A stretch of 64,000 bases of DNA, taken from assembly GCA_963971425.1 (NCBI GenBank), contig OZ020521.1:2358501-2422500 (forward strand), read 5' to 3'. Under the pieces are notes generated by a model, which saw only the letters and a program-made list of their open reading frames with translations, searched no databases and had not been told where the DNA came from. Source of the DNA: Bryoerythrophyllum caledonicum (taxonomy: Eukaryota; Streptophyta; Bryopsida; Pottiales; Pottiaceae). This document shows positions 1 through 11,087 of this stretch, piece after piece. Each line of letters opens with the position of its first letter. Positions within the stretch are counted from its first letter, which is position 1. The translations under genes and the position numbers were made by a program.

Positions 1-130
1 AACGGAGGCTTGTTTGGGTGCATGCGCGTTCATAGCAAAACCTCTCACACAAACACATGCTGAGAAGGCAACTCTCGCTACATATTTTGAGGGAGCGGAT
101 CTGGAGCCATGCACAGTCCAAGTGAGTCCA

Positions 131-410
131 CTTTAGGGTTTCATCAACAATATCGCCTGGAGAGGGGTTTAGGGTTTAGGGTTTGTTCTGATCGTTGAAT
201 TGAGGTGAGCCTCCTGTTTGTATGGCGCGTGGATTGGTTCTGTGATGTGGGTTTTTGTGAATGTGGGGTGAGTGAGTTTTTCGCTCTCTTTAGGTTAGGG
301 TTTCACATTGCATGCTGGATGTTGGTTTTGGAGGTCTTGAATGGTGGGGACTATGTGGTATTTTGGAAAGGGGTCTGCAGGGGTTTGAGCTCTGTTTACG
401 TTAGGGTTTC
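131..410 (+). promoter_or_regulatory. telo-box cluster upstream of the rhomboid gene
   Basis: Copies of the TTTAGGG-type motif lie at about 131-140, in a triple run at 166-184, and at about 295-303 and 400-408. Telo-boxes (AAACCCTA) are known plant promoter and 5'-leader elements, often near transcription starts of growth-linked genes. Their place 260-540 bp before the rhomboid ATG fits that use. I infer regulation and see no mapped start site; no clear TATA box stands out. Confidence 0.5.
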
Positions 411-673
411 AAATAATTCATATCGGTTGGGCTTCACATTGTTTGTTGAAGGTTGTTTTGAAAGTCTCGGATGGGAAGTATCCGAGTGACGGGTGAATTT
501 TTGGAATGGGTTGCAGGGGTTTGGGGCATGAGGTAGGGGGGAGGAAGAAGCAGCGCTCTGGAGTGGAGGAACGGATGGGGCACTGAGATGAGGGAGAGAC
601 TATCAGAGGGGGTTTGTTGATGCGAATCGGTGGCAGGATGTAGAGGCAATTGAGGAGTGGGAGGTAACTAACC

Positions 674-1492
674 ATGGGGCGGCCATTACTGTACGATGTG
701 CTGGAGAAGCCAGCGAGCTCGTGCGCCATCGCCGTATGCTCTGCGATATGGTTGCTCATTCAGAGACGGAACGTGGGGTACAGCGACGTGGGACTGAGCT
801 ACGAGTCCGTGGTGTCTCAGGGGCAACATTGGCGGATCATCACGTCGGCGCTCTCGCACATCAGCTTCCTTCACTTGGTTTTCAACATGAGCGCTCTGTG
901 GAGCCTCAGCGTCGTGGAGAGCACTCGGGACTACCATCTGGGAACGGCGTACTATCTGCAGTACTCGATAATTCTGGTGCTTCTTTCCGGGCTGATGGTG
1001 CTGGGGATGTACCATGTGATTATCACTCGGTTTAAGCTGGAATATTACAGACGGGTCACCGCCGTCGGATACTCGTGCGTCGTGTTCGGGTGGATGACCA
1101 TCCTCGCTGTGAGGCAGCCATCCCTGAAGCTCAACTTGTTTGGGCTCCTTTCGCTCCCCATCAGCTTCGCACCGTTTGAGTCCCTCATCTTCACATCCAT
1201 CATCGTGCCACAGGCGAGTTTTCTCGGGCACTTGGCAGGGATAATCGTGGGCTATCTCATCGGTTGGGGCGTAGTGCAAGGCATGACCAACTACTGGGCG
1301 GTCACTTTCGCGTTCTGGATCGCACTTGGGTTTCTGTGGAGTCTGAGCCGGAGCACCTCATTCGAGTTTCCATATTTGAAGATCGAGTCTGTGGCAGATC
1401 TTGACATGCCGAGCGTGGGTGCTGCCCCTTCCGGTTCATCTACAAGCTGGTCAGGACCCTCCCGTACTTTGCAGGGAAGTGACTTGGTATAG
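674..1492 (+). CDS. rhomboid-like intramembrane serine protease (plant RBL13-like)
   Basis: The single-exon ORF encodes 272 aa and starts at ATG in a good plant context (aaccATGG). It closely resembles plant rhomboid-like protein RBL13. Rhomboids cut membrane proteins inside the bilayer with a Ser-His dyad. Visible here are the TM2-type motif [11 protein letters not shown] (residues 61-71, His67 and Asn71), the active-site block [10 protein letters not shown] with Ser134, and [12 protein letters not shown] with His186. About six or seven hydrophobic segments span residues 17-225; the tail after 230 is polar and Ser-rich. Length matches the plant family (about 270 aa), and both catalytic residues are present, so activity is plausible. 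Substrate and compartment cannot be told. The next gene converges on it from the right. It is a well-kept host gene, in contrast to the decayed DNA beyond 5.7 kb. Confidence 0.93.
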   Translation: MGRPLLYDVLEKPASSCAIAVCSAIWLLIQRRNVGYSDVGLSYESVVSQGQHWRIITSALSHISFLHLVFNMSALWSLSVVESTRDYHLGTAYYLQYSIILVLLSGLMVLGMYHVIITRFKLEYYRRVTAVGYSCVVFGWMTILAVRQPSLKLNLFGLLSLPISFAPFESLIFTSIIVPQASFLGHLAGIIVGYLIGWGVVQGMTNYWAVTFAFWIALGFLWSLSRSTSFEFPYLKIESVADLDMPSVGAAPSGSSTSWSGPSRTLQGSDLV

Positions 1493-3116
1493 CACCCAGG
1501 TCAGGTGAAGCGCATCATCTAGTATATATTAGTGTAGAGAGATCATCTGGCTTTCCTCTTCCCACGAAGCAAGATTTTCGAAGTCACTTTGGTGGATCAA
1601 AACTGAGTCTGTCTCATAAACGCATGTCGGCACCAGATGCAGGTACAAAGCAATCGATCATGGATGTTCTTAAGCTCGACCTTCAAGACTGCTCTGAGAC
1701 AGAAATTTCGAACAGCCAACGACTTCCGCCCACATTCAGTGGAAAGAGAATGCCAAGATATCGTTCTTGTTCTCTAGTAGCAACTAGGCATTGCTGCCCT
1801 TCTCTGTGGTAGATAACATACCTCGAGCTCCGGAGCAGTTGTATTAGGCAGTCGTAATGTACTTCAATTCAAAAGCGAGGCACCTTATTCCAGTGATGTG
1901 TTTTATGTGTTTGTTTACTTACAGCGTAGGCTTTGTACTGGCTAGTACTTAGCGGAGCAACAACCGAGCATTCAACCAAGCACAGGACTCTCTATACTCG
2001 ATTTGTTCACAGGTACGGCTCTCATGCTTGATGCCGAGTCTTTAGAATGTGAACGTTGCTTTTCGGTATCAAGATTCTAAACGACAGCGTCCCGAGTCTG
2101 CCATCTGGGCGGGAGAACTTAATAGATCGGAGATCGAGGGCATCTTCGGCTTGAAGTTTGAGGTTCTTCTGGTCTTTCCTGAGACCTACTACCTGTTTGT
2201 AAACCCCATAGTCTACCTACTCCAAAGTCTTTCCGGCTACGATCTTTCGCAGACGCTTGCAGGAGCTCCAGGAAGTCAGTGGTTTTGGTTTCGCATGGGC
2301 TGCAGTTTGTGTCGTCGCTTCCGGTCAGCACATGTCAGTTGCTTTCGGTTGATCATTGACATTGTTTGGCGGAGGAGGACGTCTACCTACACTTGCAAGC
2401 CCTACTTTACCTTCCTACGCATGGGAATCTGGGCTTAGGAGGAACCGATTCAGCGACAACCAGAAGCAGGTTTTCGTTTTTTCGATGTTCCCAGTTGGGG
2501 GACAAAAAACCATGCCCGGAGCTGCAGCTTCTAGAACTTCGTGATGTTCTGTTTCGAGTATCCAAGTTGCACTTGACATGTTCACCTGCAGATTTTGCAA
2601 CTGCACATCTTTCGAGAGCGCACCTACAGGTGTAACTTGTCATGTGCCCTATCCTGCTATGTATAGCAACCATTTCACACTGCAATTACAAATATCGAAG
2701 CTACGAGAATTCACTGTTGCATTGTACACACTAACTCCCCCAAAACACTTCATCCAATCACTCAAAATTTGTCCCCTCAAGAACCAGGCACCGTGTCAAC
2801 GCGCGAGAGAATACGTCTCCAATGTCCAACCATACGACACACGCAAGTATTCATAATAAACTTACTTTAATTTTCTTTATACTATCCGTGGCGGATCAGA
2901 TTAATGATCCGCAACCGGACCAAGTTTGTACAGGCCGCCTCATCTAGTCAGAGAGGCATATGTGCACCAGTAGAGAAGGAGGCCACGACGAGCGTGGCCG
3001 CCTTCTCTACTCGTGACGACGATGATACCTATTGTGCTCCGGCCGCGACGCGAATCGGGCCGAGTCTGTGAATTTTGTACAAATACATTATGAGATAATA
3101 ATCAGGGGAGTTGTCC
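1493..3116. other. convergent intergenic region with both 3' UTRs
   Basis: This gap between the rhomboid stop and the F-box stop holds no supported gene. Short ORFs here (for example 1624-1812 and 2049-2438) show no recognisable domain and are most likely 3' UTR or chance frames. It should contain the 3' ends of both converging transcripts. A T-rich stretch near 2855-2880 could carry the polyadenylation region of the minus-strand gene. Confidence 0.5.
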
Positions 3117-4413
3117 CTAGGGCTGAATGTCGACCCGCAAATGGACGCTGAATCCCCCGTACGCCGCCATGCTCTTGGTCTTGCTCCCCGGCGAGCTGGG
3201 CAGGATGTGCCAGAAACGATCCTCGAGGTCGTAGAGCCAGCGCTCCCCCGTGGTGGAGGAGATGAAACACAACCCCTCGGAGTCGTCGTAGGAGCTGTAC
3301 GCGCACACCTTGAAGTGATCCAAAAACTGCTTGCTGGGGCCGAGCGGAACGTCCGCCAGGGGCATGGTGACGCGCAGCCCGACGCGATCGAGCTCAGAAA
3401 TCTGCACGCGATCCGACCCCTCGTACTTCTGCTTCATGACGCGTGAGATGAGCAGAATGCGGCCGTGGTGCTGCACCAGGTGGACGTTGCTGTGCATCCC
3501 GGGCAGCGAGACGTGGTAGCTCTCCCAGAGGCCCGTGTCCATGTCGTAGGCGGAGATCCCCGTCTTGCACTGCGTGGCGCACACGAGCGTGGCGCCGCGA
3601 ACCACGGCCTGCGTCGGCGTTCGGTCGTAGTACGGGAACTGGTGGCGCCCCGGCACCGACTCCGTCTGCGTCCACGCCATACACCCGCTGCGGTACAGGT
3701 GCGTGGCACGCCGATCGTGGTCAATGAGCACGATCTTGTAGCTGCGCGTGAAGTTGTCCACCACCATGGCCACGAACACGGGCAGCGTGTACGCCTTGTC
3801 CCCGTTCCCCCAGCGGGACAGCACACGGTAAGATCGCGTCGCGGGGTTACACACGCCCACGACGACCTCGCGATTCGTGGCCGCCGTGCCCTTGTACGCC
3901 ACGAAACAAAGCAGCCCGCCGCCCACAGACGTGATGTACAGGTCGCGGAACGGCAGGCACTCCAGCGACATGTTGAACCAGTTATTGGCGATGGGACAGT
4001 AGAGCGAGCTGCTGCGCACGTAGTAGAGCTCAGGCCCCTGCTGGAAGAACGAGAACGCCGCCAGCGCCGGCTCGTTCACTGTCAGCACGTACGCCGGGCA
4101 CTGCACCGTCAGCCGTCGCTGCGCGCTCAGGAACATCGACGTGCGCAGCAAATAGTTCCATTTCTGGCACACCGACCGCATTGGCAGCAGGTACGGCAGC
4201 GGCAGGCGCGCTAGGATCAGCTCCACCAGCGGCTCCGGCAGCGCGCCCCACAGCGCCGGGTCCATCCACGCATTCTTCCCGCGCGTGTCGCTCGTCAGAG
4301 ACAGACTCGAAAGGTTCACATTCAATCCTGCAAATCCAAAACAACTCCATCAGTCACCGCGGCTCAAAAATCTCATCACCAAACCACCCCTCTCATTCCC
4401 ACATACCAGGCAT
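3117..4413 (-). CDS. F-box protein with kelch-type C-terminal half (two exons)
   Basis: Exon 2 (4327-3117) has no ATG before residue 21 of its frame. A classic donor (G|GTATGT, intron from 4406) and acceptor (TTTGCAG, ending 4328) join it to a 7-base coding exon, ATGCCTG (4413-4407), in a strong CACCATG context. The product starts MPGLNVNLSSL and is 405 aa; the intron is 79 bp. The F-box covers about residues 27-65 (LPEPLVELILARLPLPYLL then RSVCQKWNYLL). The rest resembles plant F-box/kelch proteins: hydrophobic strands, GVCNPATRSYRVL, and GLCFISSTTGERWLYDLE near the end. F-box proteins bind SKP1 in SCF ubiquitin ligases, and the C-terminal half selects the target, which is unknown here. The fallback is a start at the in-frame ATG at 4265 (about 385 aa). 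Confidence 0.88.
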
Positions 4414-4818
4414 GGTGAATCGCTGCGTTAGTCACGAGGATAGATTTCGAGGAGAACTGTCACAGTACTCCAACTGTGCCTCAAGCTTCAGTTTCTGGCG
4501 TATGCTACTTCGACCATCGAATTGACAAAGACGGAGAGAAAAAGCCACCCAGCAGCATTCCCAGGCTACGTAGTCCAGGCTTGTACGTTATCCCAAACCG
4601 TAGCTCAGACTCCCAATCCCCACAAGCTAGCTAGCTCGCTCGGAATGCTACTCACTGCAAAATGTCACGCCAACACCAACCCACCCAATTCACAGCTCTA
4701 CACGAATCGAGTCGTGAATCTGGTAGTAAACAACCAACAGGGAGTAAGCTGATGACAGAAGAGGGCGAAGGGGATGGAGTGAGGAAGAGATTGAGAGGAA
4801 CCTAGCCGGGAGAGGCAT

Positions 4819-4830
4819 GCTTTATAAAGC
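4819..4830 (-). promoter_or_regulatory. candidate TATA box of the F-box gene
   Basis: The palindrome GCTTTATAAAGC lies about 410 bp upstream of the F-box start codon. On the minus strand it reads as a good plant TATA element. A 5' leader of roughly 380 bp plus the 79-bp intron would follow. The assignment rests on position and motif only. Confidence 0.4.
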
Positions 4831-5750
4831 AATCAATTCAAGGGGAGAGACCAGTCTAGAGCGTACAGTAGTAGGCTTTAGGCCCGGCAGTAGCTTGGCT
4901 GGTATTCAAGGGATCGTCTGGAGGACCTCCTGGAGCAGCGCATTCACGTGAACTTGCGCTTATAATTCCGATGGAAAATTCAACCTTTCCTTCCCCCTTT
5001 TGCGCCTTTCCTGGGAGTTTGTTTTTTCCTCCCTGGGGCAAGGTTTTACCTCCTTTCTTGGGATTCAAAGGAGTGGGTCAAATCTGAGGCAGAAGGAATG
5101 TGTGTCTACTTTTATTTTTATATCTTATATTTTGTTTTTGTCTCTTTGGTTTGGAAGATGAGTCTCTTTTTGTTCTTCTTTATTTTCTGTTGTGGGGAGG
5201 GTTTAACGTAACTTCCTGTTTTTCTGCGCGTGTGTGAGTAAGTCAATTGCTGTTCCGCAATTTTTTTATCAATGGAAAGTGCAACCTCGTTTTCCACCTT
5301 GGGGAAGTAGAGGGTTGATGAGAGGCGGCTGCTGCTCCGGCATGAATAACTGCACAGTGCGGTGAAAAGGCTGGGGAGCTCGGTCAAAATTTGCTGCTAG
5401 GGATGGTCTGTGGCTTAGGTAACCGGTCGGAGGAGGCCGGTTATCGGGGGCGATTTTCGGGGAAGGACAAGTTGGGGAGCGATGAGTCCTTTCCCAATAA
5501 CCGGCCGGTTACCTTATGTATCCGGTCGAGGGCTGTTGGATTTAGCTTGATCAACAGTTGAAAATCAACCCAAATTTTGTGACAGGGGAGTTGGTTACCA
5601 CTACAATACACCAATCACTGAATGTAGTGTGGATTCGTAATTGATGTGGTTACCCACCCTAATTTCCATCAAGCACATGCATGTCAAAATTTGATTAGCT
5701 ATTCGTTTTCAAGCAAGTGTATTAGTCGCTGATTGGATGTAAATTTCCAA
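4831..5750. other. intergenic region left of the repeat-rich zone
   Basis: No supported gene. It contains a T-rich tract around 5100-5190 and a short inverted pair of GTAACCGG/CCGGTTAC motifs at about 5420-5511. From about 5520 onward the base composition changes to AT-rich, marking the border between the host-gene part and the transposon-rich part of the window. Confidence 0.4.
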
Positions 5751-5753
5751 TTA

Positions 5754-6105
5754 GGGGGGTTTCACACTAGGGGCCGAGCTCGAGGGGCCGAGCAAATCTA
5801 GCAATTTGATTGGCCTAGAGTTGAAAATCGGCCCGTGGGCCTTCACACTAGGGGCCAAGGGCCAAGGGCTGAAGGGCACCAAAATGCTTACATGGCAGCA
5901 CTTTTTGAGAATTTTGGCACCAATAGTTCGGCCCCTCGAGGAGAGTTTGGGTCCAACAAGAATAGAAACCCAAACTCTTGCCGAGGGGCCGAACATTTTC
6001 TCATTAAAATAATTTTAATAATTTTTTACAACTCCAAAACTCGGCCGCTCGGCATAGTTTGGTCTTCAATGGAGTTCGGCCCTTGGGCTTAGTGTGAAAC
6101 GCCCC
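5754..6105. mobile_element. Tourist-like MITE, copy 1 (GGGGG-TTTCACACTA termini)
   Basis: The left end reads GGGGGGTTTCACACTAGG and the right end reads TAGTGTGAAACGCCCC, forming imperfect terminal inverted repeats 352 bp apart. TTA lies on the left and TTG on the right, close to the 3-bp TWA target site of PIF/Harbinger elements. It has no coding capacity of its own. A related element is at 56522-57264 with clean TTA on both sides, which supports the border assignment. Confidence 0.7.
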
Positions 6106-6567
6106 TTGATGTAGAAACTGGAACTAGTCCACACTACAGGTAGTGTTTGGCGTAGTAAGTAGCTTCCTCTCAGTCAACCGCGTGATGACACACATGCCGT
6201 ATTGAAACCTCTGCCAGTTACAGGCCTTTTCAGTGTGATGCAAACATGAGTGTAGCACCCAAAATAAATAAATAAATAAATAAATTTTAATTTTTTTAAA
6301 GTAGGAAATTTTGGTTATGGTTAGGCGAGGTTTGATGTGGGACGTCCTGTTAAGTTAGCCCATTTTGCCTGTTGGATCTGGTGTAAGGTTTGTGTCAGAT
6401 ATGAATGGTTGTTTGGTGTTTCTTGGCTTCTGTGTATTGCATGCCTATTGAGTGACGTGGTAACTTCCATTGTTGAAACACAAATGACAGCCTGAAATTC
6501 CTTTTCCAAGTGAGAGTAATGAGTGGCTTTCTTCAATGTACTAAGTGGCACGTAAGGTAAGTGGCAC
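6106..6567. other. non-coding stretch with a short AAAT microsatellite
   Basis: No gene is supported. A short (AAAT)n run is visible at about 6260-6285. Just before the hairpin at 6568, a 17-bp unit (GTGGCACGTAAGGTAA type) is repeated in tandem. Confidence 0.4.
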
Positions 6568-6694
6568 GTAAGGTAAGTGGCTCTTGAACCGACCCTGTTT
6601 CTAGAACCGACCCCTCTTGAAATGTACACTGTAGGTACATTTCAAGAGGGGTCGGTTCTAGAAACAGGGTCGGTTCAAGAGCCACTTACCTTAC
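6568..6694. repeat. perfect 60-bp inverted repeat (hairpin, 7-bp loop)
   Basis: The left arm 6568-6627 and right arm 6635-6694 are exact reverse complements over 60 bases, separated by ACTGTAG. Each arm also holds two GAACCGACCC-type submotifs. A transcript would fold into a very stable hairpin. Perfect arms beside decayed repeats suggest a recent origin by template switching, or a small foldback element. No target-site duplication is clear. Confidence 0.9.
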
Positions 6695-7149
6695 TTCCGC
6701 AGCCCTCTTTTGTCACTTCCTCAAAGATTAAAATAGATATTGAGAGAATTAGAATATGAAAATTGAATGAAACTGGTACAAGGGATAAGAGCGAATAATA
6801 TACCTTGAGTTAGAGAAGTACATAAAATAGATTTCAAAATTTTGATGAACAAAGTTGCACATGAAAAAGAATCAAAGGTTGAGACATTGAACTTCCCACA
6901 TGATCTGCAATTCTTGAAGGACACATAATTCAAAATGATTCAATACACTATACAATAACTTAAAGTAGTATAATTTAGTTTGGAGCACGTCAATCTGGAA
7001 GAATGTAAATTTAAAAATGACAGCAAAACAAATTGATATACCAAATGAAAAATCATATTAATTGGGAAAAATAAGATTTATCTAAACAAATATGTGGGAC
7101 AATTTATAGGTTGGAGTCCATAGAGCACCTTATAACCTATTTTCTATTT
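6695..7149. other. AT-rich non-coding stretch
   Basis: No ORF of note, no recognisable element borders. AT-rich sequence leading into repeat R copy 1. Confidence 0.4.
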
Positions 7150-8100
7150 CCTCAATGCTTCTATCTCTTTACACACATTTGCTATAACCCCTAAGAGCCC
7201 AAGTGTACCTTGGGCGTACGTTTTGGATTTTGGGCAGATTCCTAAAATTTGATTTTTTAAAATTTTAAACTCCTATACTAGATTGTCCCTGATAAGAGCT
7301 CCATGGAGATATTTTATTATTATTTTTGGATTCATGGTTTGAAAGTTAGTACCACTCAAAGTTAGAAATGAGGACTCGCGGCAACTCCAAAATTTTGCTA
7401 GAAGTCTCTATTGACATTATTATTTTCCATACATGTAGATATTATTACCTTCTTTGATTATGTCAAAAAATATTCTTGTCTTCAATGTAAAAAAACATTT
7501 TAACTCGAGTCAAACATATTTACACATTTCTAGCAAGCGGGGGAAAAACTTAATCTTTTCTACATAAAACATAGAGATCTTCATACTTTTCACTTTTTAT
7601 TTTCTCTACAACAATATGCGGTGTAAACCTTTTTATTGACCGTTTAGATTACCATTCTAAAACATATGAAATTCTCAAAAATAAATCGTGAATTGGAAAA
7701 TTTTGAACCTCCACTCCTTGCACACTTGTTTTGAATATGCTACACCCCTTCTCTAACTCTAAGAATTGTTGTATACGGAACTAACATCATGCTCAACACA
7801 ATGGTGAAAGATTTAGAGCTTGAAGGGAAGAAATTTAATGAAAGTGAAGTCAAAGTCTGCTGATCGACTCAATATAGGGAAGAAAATTAACCATTTTCTT
7901 AACTTCAAACATTATAGTCTTTCAATCCGTGCCGTCAAAGTGTATGAAATTTTGTGAGTATGTTACTTAGTAAGTCTTTATGGAGATCCTACAATTAAAA
8001 GGATAAATATGAGGTTTTATTTATTTCCTTACTCATTGTACTAGATCAACAATTTTGAAGTGTTTTTGGTGTGAAACTGTCACGGGCCTTTAGGGGATAA
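7150..8100 (+). repeat. dispersed repeat R, copy 1
   Basis: This AT-rich stretch of about 0.9 kb recurs at 13775-14900, 16870-17860, 20880-22240 and, partly, 56195-56400, all in the same orientation. Shared landmarks in order are TTATTGACC near a TTTAGATTACCA, GAATATGCTACACCCCTTCT, GAACTAACATCAT, AAGTCAAAGTCTG, TCTTTCAATCCGTGC and GAAGTGTTTTTGGTGTGAAA. Divergence between copies looks like 15-25 percent by eye. It has no coding capacity and is probably a non-coding part of a transposon family. Confidence 0.75.
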
Positions 8101-8344
8101 GGGAAATACTTTCTCACATGAGTCCTTCAACAAGGGCCAAAGCGTTTTTATTTTCCATGTGGTATTAAGTCCTCAAGTACAATACATCATTAGGCGAAAG
8201 TAAATGTTGTAACTACTTTAAGAAGGTTGTTTATATACGGAAAAAATAATGGAGATAATTATAGATTGTCACATCACTCCATGTAAATAATGTAGTGGGG
8301 TCATCTTAAGTGATCAAATTGTTACACCTAGGTATCGTACTTCA

Positions 8345-8600
8345 GTCTCTCAAATCTAGCCACGTTGATCAATGAAATTTTGACACGTTGGTCAATCACA
8401 TTTTGCCACATTCATGAATCAAATTTTGCCACGTTGATTAATGACATTTTGCCACGTTGATCAATCACATTTTGCCACATTCATGAATCAAATTTTGCCA
8501 CGTTGATCAATCACATTTTGCTACATTCATGAATCAAATTTTGCCACGTTGGTCAATCACATTCTGCCACATTCATGGATCAAATTTTGCCACGTTAAGC
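8345..8600. repeat. tandem array of 23-bp units, two alternating types
   Basis: About eleven 23-bp units follow each other. Type A is like TTTTGCCACGTTGATCAATC and type B like TTTTGCCACATTCATGAATC, each ending in a CA or AA variant. Over much of the array they alternate, giving a 46-bp higher-order period. There are no spacers. Such subterminal arrays are common next to DNA-transposon ends, but no function is shown. Confidence 0.85.
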
Positions 8601-9180
8601 TTTACACTTTCCACGTTTTTCTCTGACATTTTGCCCAGCTGCTCTCAGATAAGTATTGACTTTATCAAAGGTTGTCACATCGGTGCATGCAACTGATATG
8701 TTAAGGTCTTCTACACTTCTACTTTACCACCTAACAAGTAGGTGGGCATGAAAATTGGGCAGTGGAATTATGATAGACATCTTGCCAGGTTGCTCTTATA
8801 TCTGCCACATTTTTCTATGATAGACATCTTGCCACGTTTCTCTTATACTTGCCACATTTATCTCTGACATTTTGCCCAGCTGCTCTCAGATAAGTATTGA
8901 CTTTATCAAAGGTTGTCACATCGGTGCATGCAATTGATATGTTAAGGTCTTCTACACTTTTACTTTACCAACTAACAAGTAGGTGGGAATGAAAATTGGG
9001 CAGTGGAATTATGATAGACATCTTGCCAGGTTGCTCTCATACTTGCCACGTTTTTCTCCAACATTTTGCCCAGCTACTCTTAGAGAAGTATTGACTTTAT
9101 CAAAGGTTGTCACATCGGTGCATGCAATTGATATGTTAAGGTCTTCTACACTTCTACTTTACCACTTAACAAATAAAACA
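8600..9180. repeat. three tandem copies of a roughly 190-240-bp unit
   Basis: The unit starts with ACATTTTGCCCAGCTGCTCT at about 8626, 8868 and 9061 and carries GTCACATCGGTGCATGCAA and GTTAAGGTCTTCTACAC landmarks. The third copy is shorter. Diverged relatives of the same sequence directly follow the end of the first DUF7869 copy (20272-20530), so this array belongs with that repeat family. Confidence 0.8.
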
Positions 9181-9230
9181 CGCAATTAAGCAATTATGCA
9201 CTTAGCCAAGTGCACTGGTTGCTGGTAGAA
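9176..9230. repeat. inverted partner of the motif at 54955-55005
   Basis: The segment begins AACACGCAATTAAGC and ends near CTTAGCCAAGTGCAC. Its reverse complement, with small changes, is at 54955-55005 downstream of DUF7869 copy 2. Here it lies about 0.55 kb beyond the 3' end of minus-strand locus A. In both places the reading-direction order is gene, then this motif. It may mark a shared 3' or subterminal end of two related elements. Confidence 0.6.
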
Positions 9231-9774
9231 AGCCGCAAGTTATTTGCTCATAACTTTTTTTTAAATCAAAATTTGGCAAAAGTTTAGTATGTTTTTTGTC
9301 AAATTTTTTTGATGTTTGTCGTGTCATACCTTGGCATCTTTATGTTCATATTAGTAATATATTTTTTACATTTCCTACCTTTTTTTAGAAAATATATGAT
9401 TTCTAATCAAGTTTACAAATCCTGCTACAAAATTATAATCATGTGCCCAAAGAGATTATAAATTTGTTATCAGCTATTATAGGATTTTAGAGTAGTGCAC
9501 TACAAATACAATGTGTAAGAGATACAAAAATATATATGCAATTTCCTAAGACAGTGTAAAGTACCTCACTGTATTTTATAATGCAAAAACATACATAATC
9601 AAGCAATTCCACACTATTGCTGAGGAATTCTAAAATCAAACATATCATATGGACCACCCAATATATAAATATATACCACCCACCGAACGATAGACACATC
9701 TCAAACTGCATTATACTGACGTATTTGCCACCTAAACTGCGTGCATGCTCTACTATAGTATATAGCTCCAGGGC
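9231..9774. other. AT-rich spacer downstream of locus A
   Basis: No supported gene; chance ORFs only. On the minus strand it would be the 3' flank of locus A. Confidence 0.4.
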
Positions 9775-11028
9775 TCAGAGCTCATCTTCTGGCGGAACGA
9801 CTCCCTCCACGTGTCCAATGGCGCTACCTACCATAGCGGACAGTTCATGATCCTGCACTGAACGATCTTCCACACCTTCGATGCCAATGGACGCACACTC
9901 AACATATCGGTAATTGCCAGGAACACCCTCCCGCGTATGCCTTACCCTATCATCATTGTAGAAAAAGCCATCCTCTGGATTGAAGGACATCTCTCGCTCT
10001 AACGAGAACGCCCCCTGAAATGCAATGATGTCCTCGGATATGCTTGATCTTGGAACGGAAGGCAAACCTGGTCCGGTATCACTCTGAGTATCTCCGAACG
10101 TCTCTTGTGTCTCTGATACAGGCTCTGATTGAGAAGGCATCGAAGACTGTGGAATCCTCCTCTGTACCGAAAAAAATTCTAATGAATCCAATTCTTCTTC
10201 CTCCATCTCCAGTCTAGGACCATCAAATGTACGCCCCCCTCCTGCCCCTGCCGCCAAACCAACATCCACTACATCGGTATCTTGGATCCTCTCTGTAGGT
10301 GTTGCAGACGTCTCCCCTGAAGTATCTCCCACCGCCCGCTACGTTGATGGAATTCTCTCTCTTGGAGGAGACTGGTTCACTCCATCTTCATCGGCGTCTA
10401 AACTACTGCGAGATGAGAAATCTTCAGTGGTACCTGAACGTGGCAATCTCTCATGTAAACCACCTCCATCCTCATTGTCGTCTTCATTCCTCACTCCACC
10501 AACCGCCGCTTCGGTCTCAGGTACGATGTTGCAACCAGTACTTCTTCCACCAGTCCTGACCAACAGTTGTCCTTGGAAATTGTCGGACAACTTATTGTAT
10601 AGAAATGAAACTCTGTCTGTACAATCGTCAATGATGAAAACCTCAGATCCTTGGAAATCTCCTTCAAGGATCGTGGGAATGGTCGTAGATATGTTACACG
10701 CCACTAAACCCCATCCACGGGGCAAGTATGAGCCCACTAATCTTACCAGCTGTGTGGGAGATCTCTCAAGTGAATCAACTTCAGAGGGTTGGTGTGCCTC
10801 ACTCCAGTGATCCAAGAAAACAAGAGGAAGTGGAACGTCTCCAGAAACATAGTTCGAGCCAGAAGATGTATCCACAGGGTGCTGCATACAAATCACAACA
10901 TTGCCAATCGGTTGTACTACATGCTCCAGACGCCCATTCTCTGTAAAATCGAAAGCATAGGGATTAACCGAGTTCGGATCAAATGCCCAACATCCACGTC
11001 GCATAGTACATCCCTCTGGAAGCTTCAC
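9775..11028 (-). pseudogene. locus A, C-terminal part (unknown protein)
   Basis: I do not recognise this protein. One frame runs from 11028 to 9775 (about 417 codons) with one in-frame TAG at 10341-10339. The first half is globular-looking (CTMRRGCWAFDPNSVNPYAF, then VRLVGSYLPRGWGLVACN); the second half is acidic, Ser- and Pro-rich and probably disordered. No intact ATG with obvious context opens it, and an open frame leads into it from upstream sequence in another phase (near 11030-11090). It is best read as the 3' part of one long decayed gene 13740-9775. The stop is explained by CAG to TAG. Repeat R lies on both sides of the locus, which points to a transposon cargo or transposon-borne gene. 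Confidence 0.55.
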
Positions 11029-11087
11029 CTTCGTGAAAACTCTTCATTGGTATACACGGCCGTTGGTAACAAGAAGATGACGTTCCA

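Noticed and set aside
166-184. Chromosome end or telomere
   Set aside because: Only three repeat units next to a gene; plant telo-box is the simpler reading.
686-1279. 197-codon minus-strand frame
   Set aside because: Shadow of the rhomboid gene on the other strand.
3465-4214. 249-codon plus-strand frame rich in Arg and His
   Set aside because: Shadow of the G/C-rich F-box exon.
8345-8600. Regular short repeats, at first sight CRISPR-like
   Set aside because: Units are directly adjacent without unique spacers, and this is a plant nuclear region.
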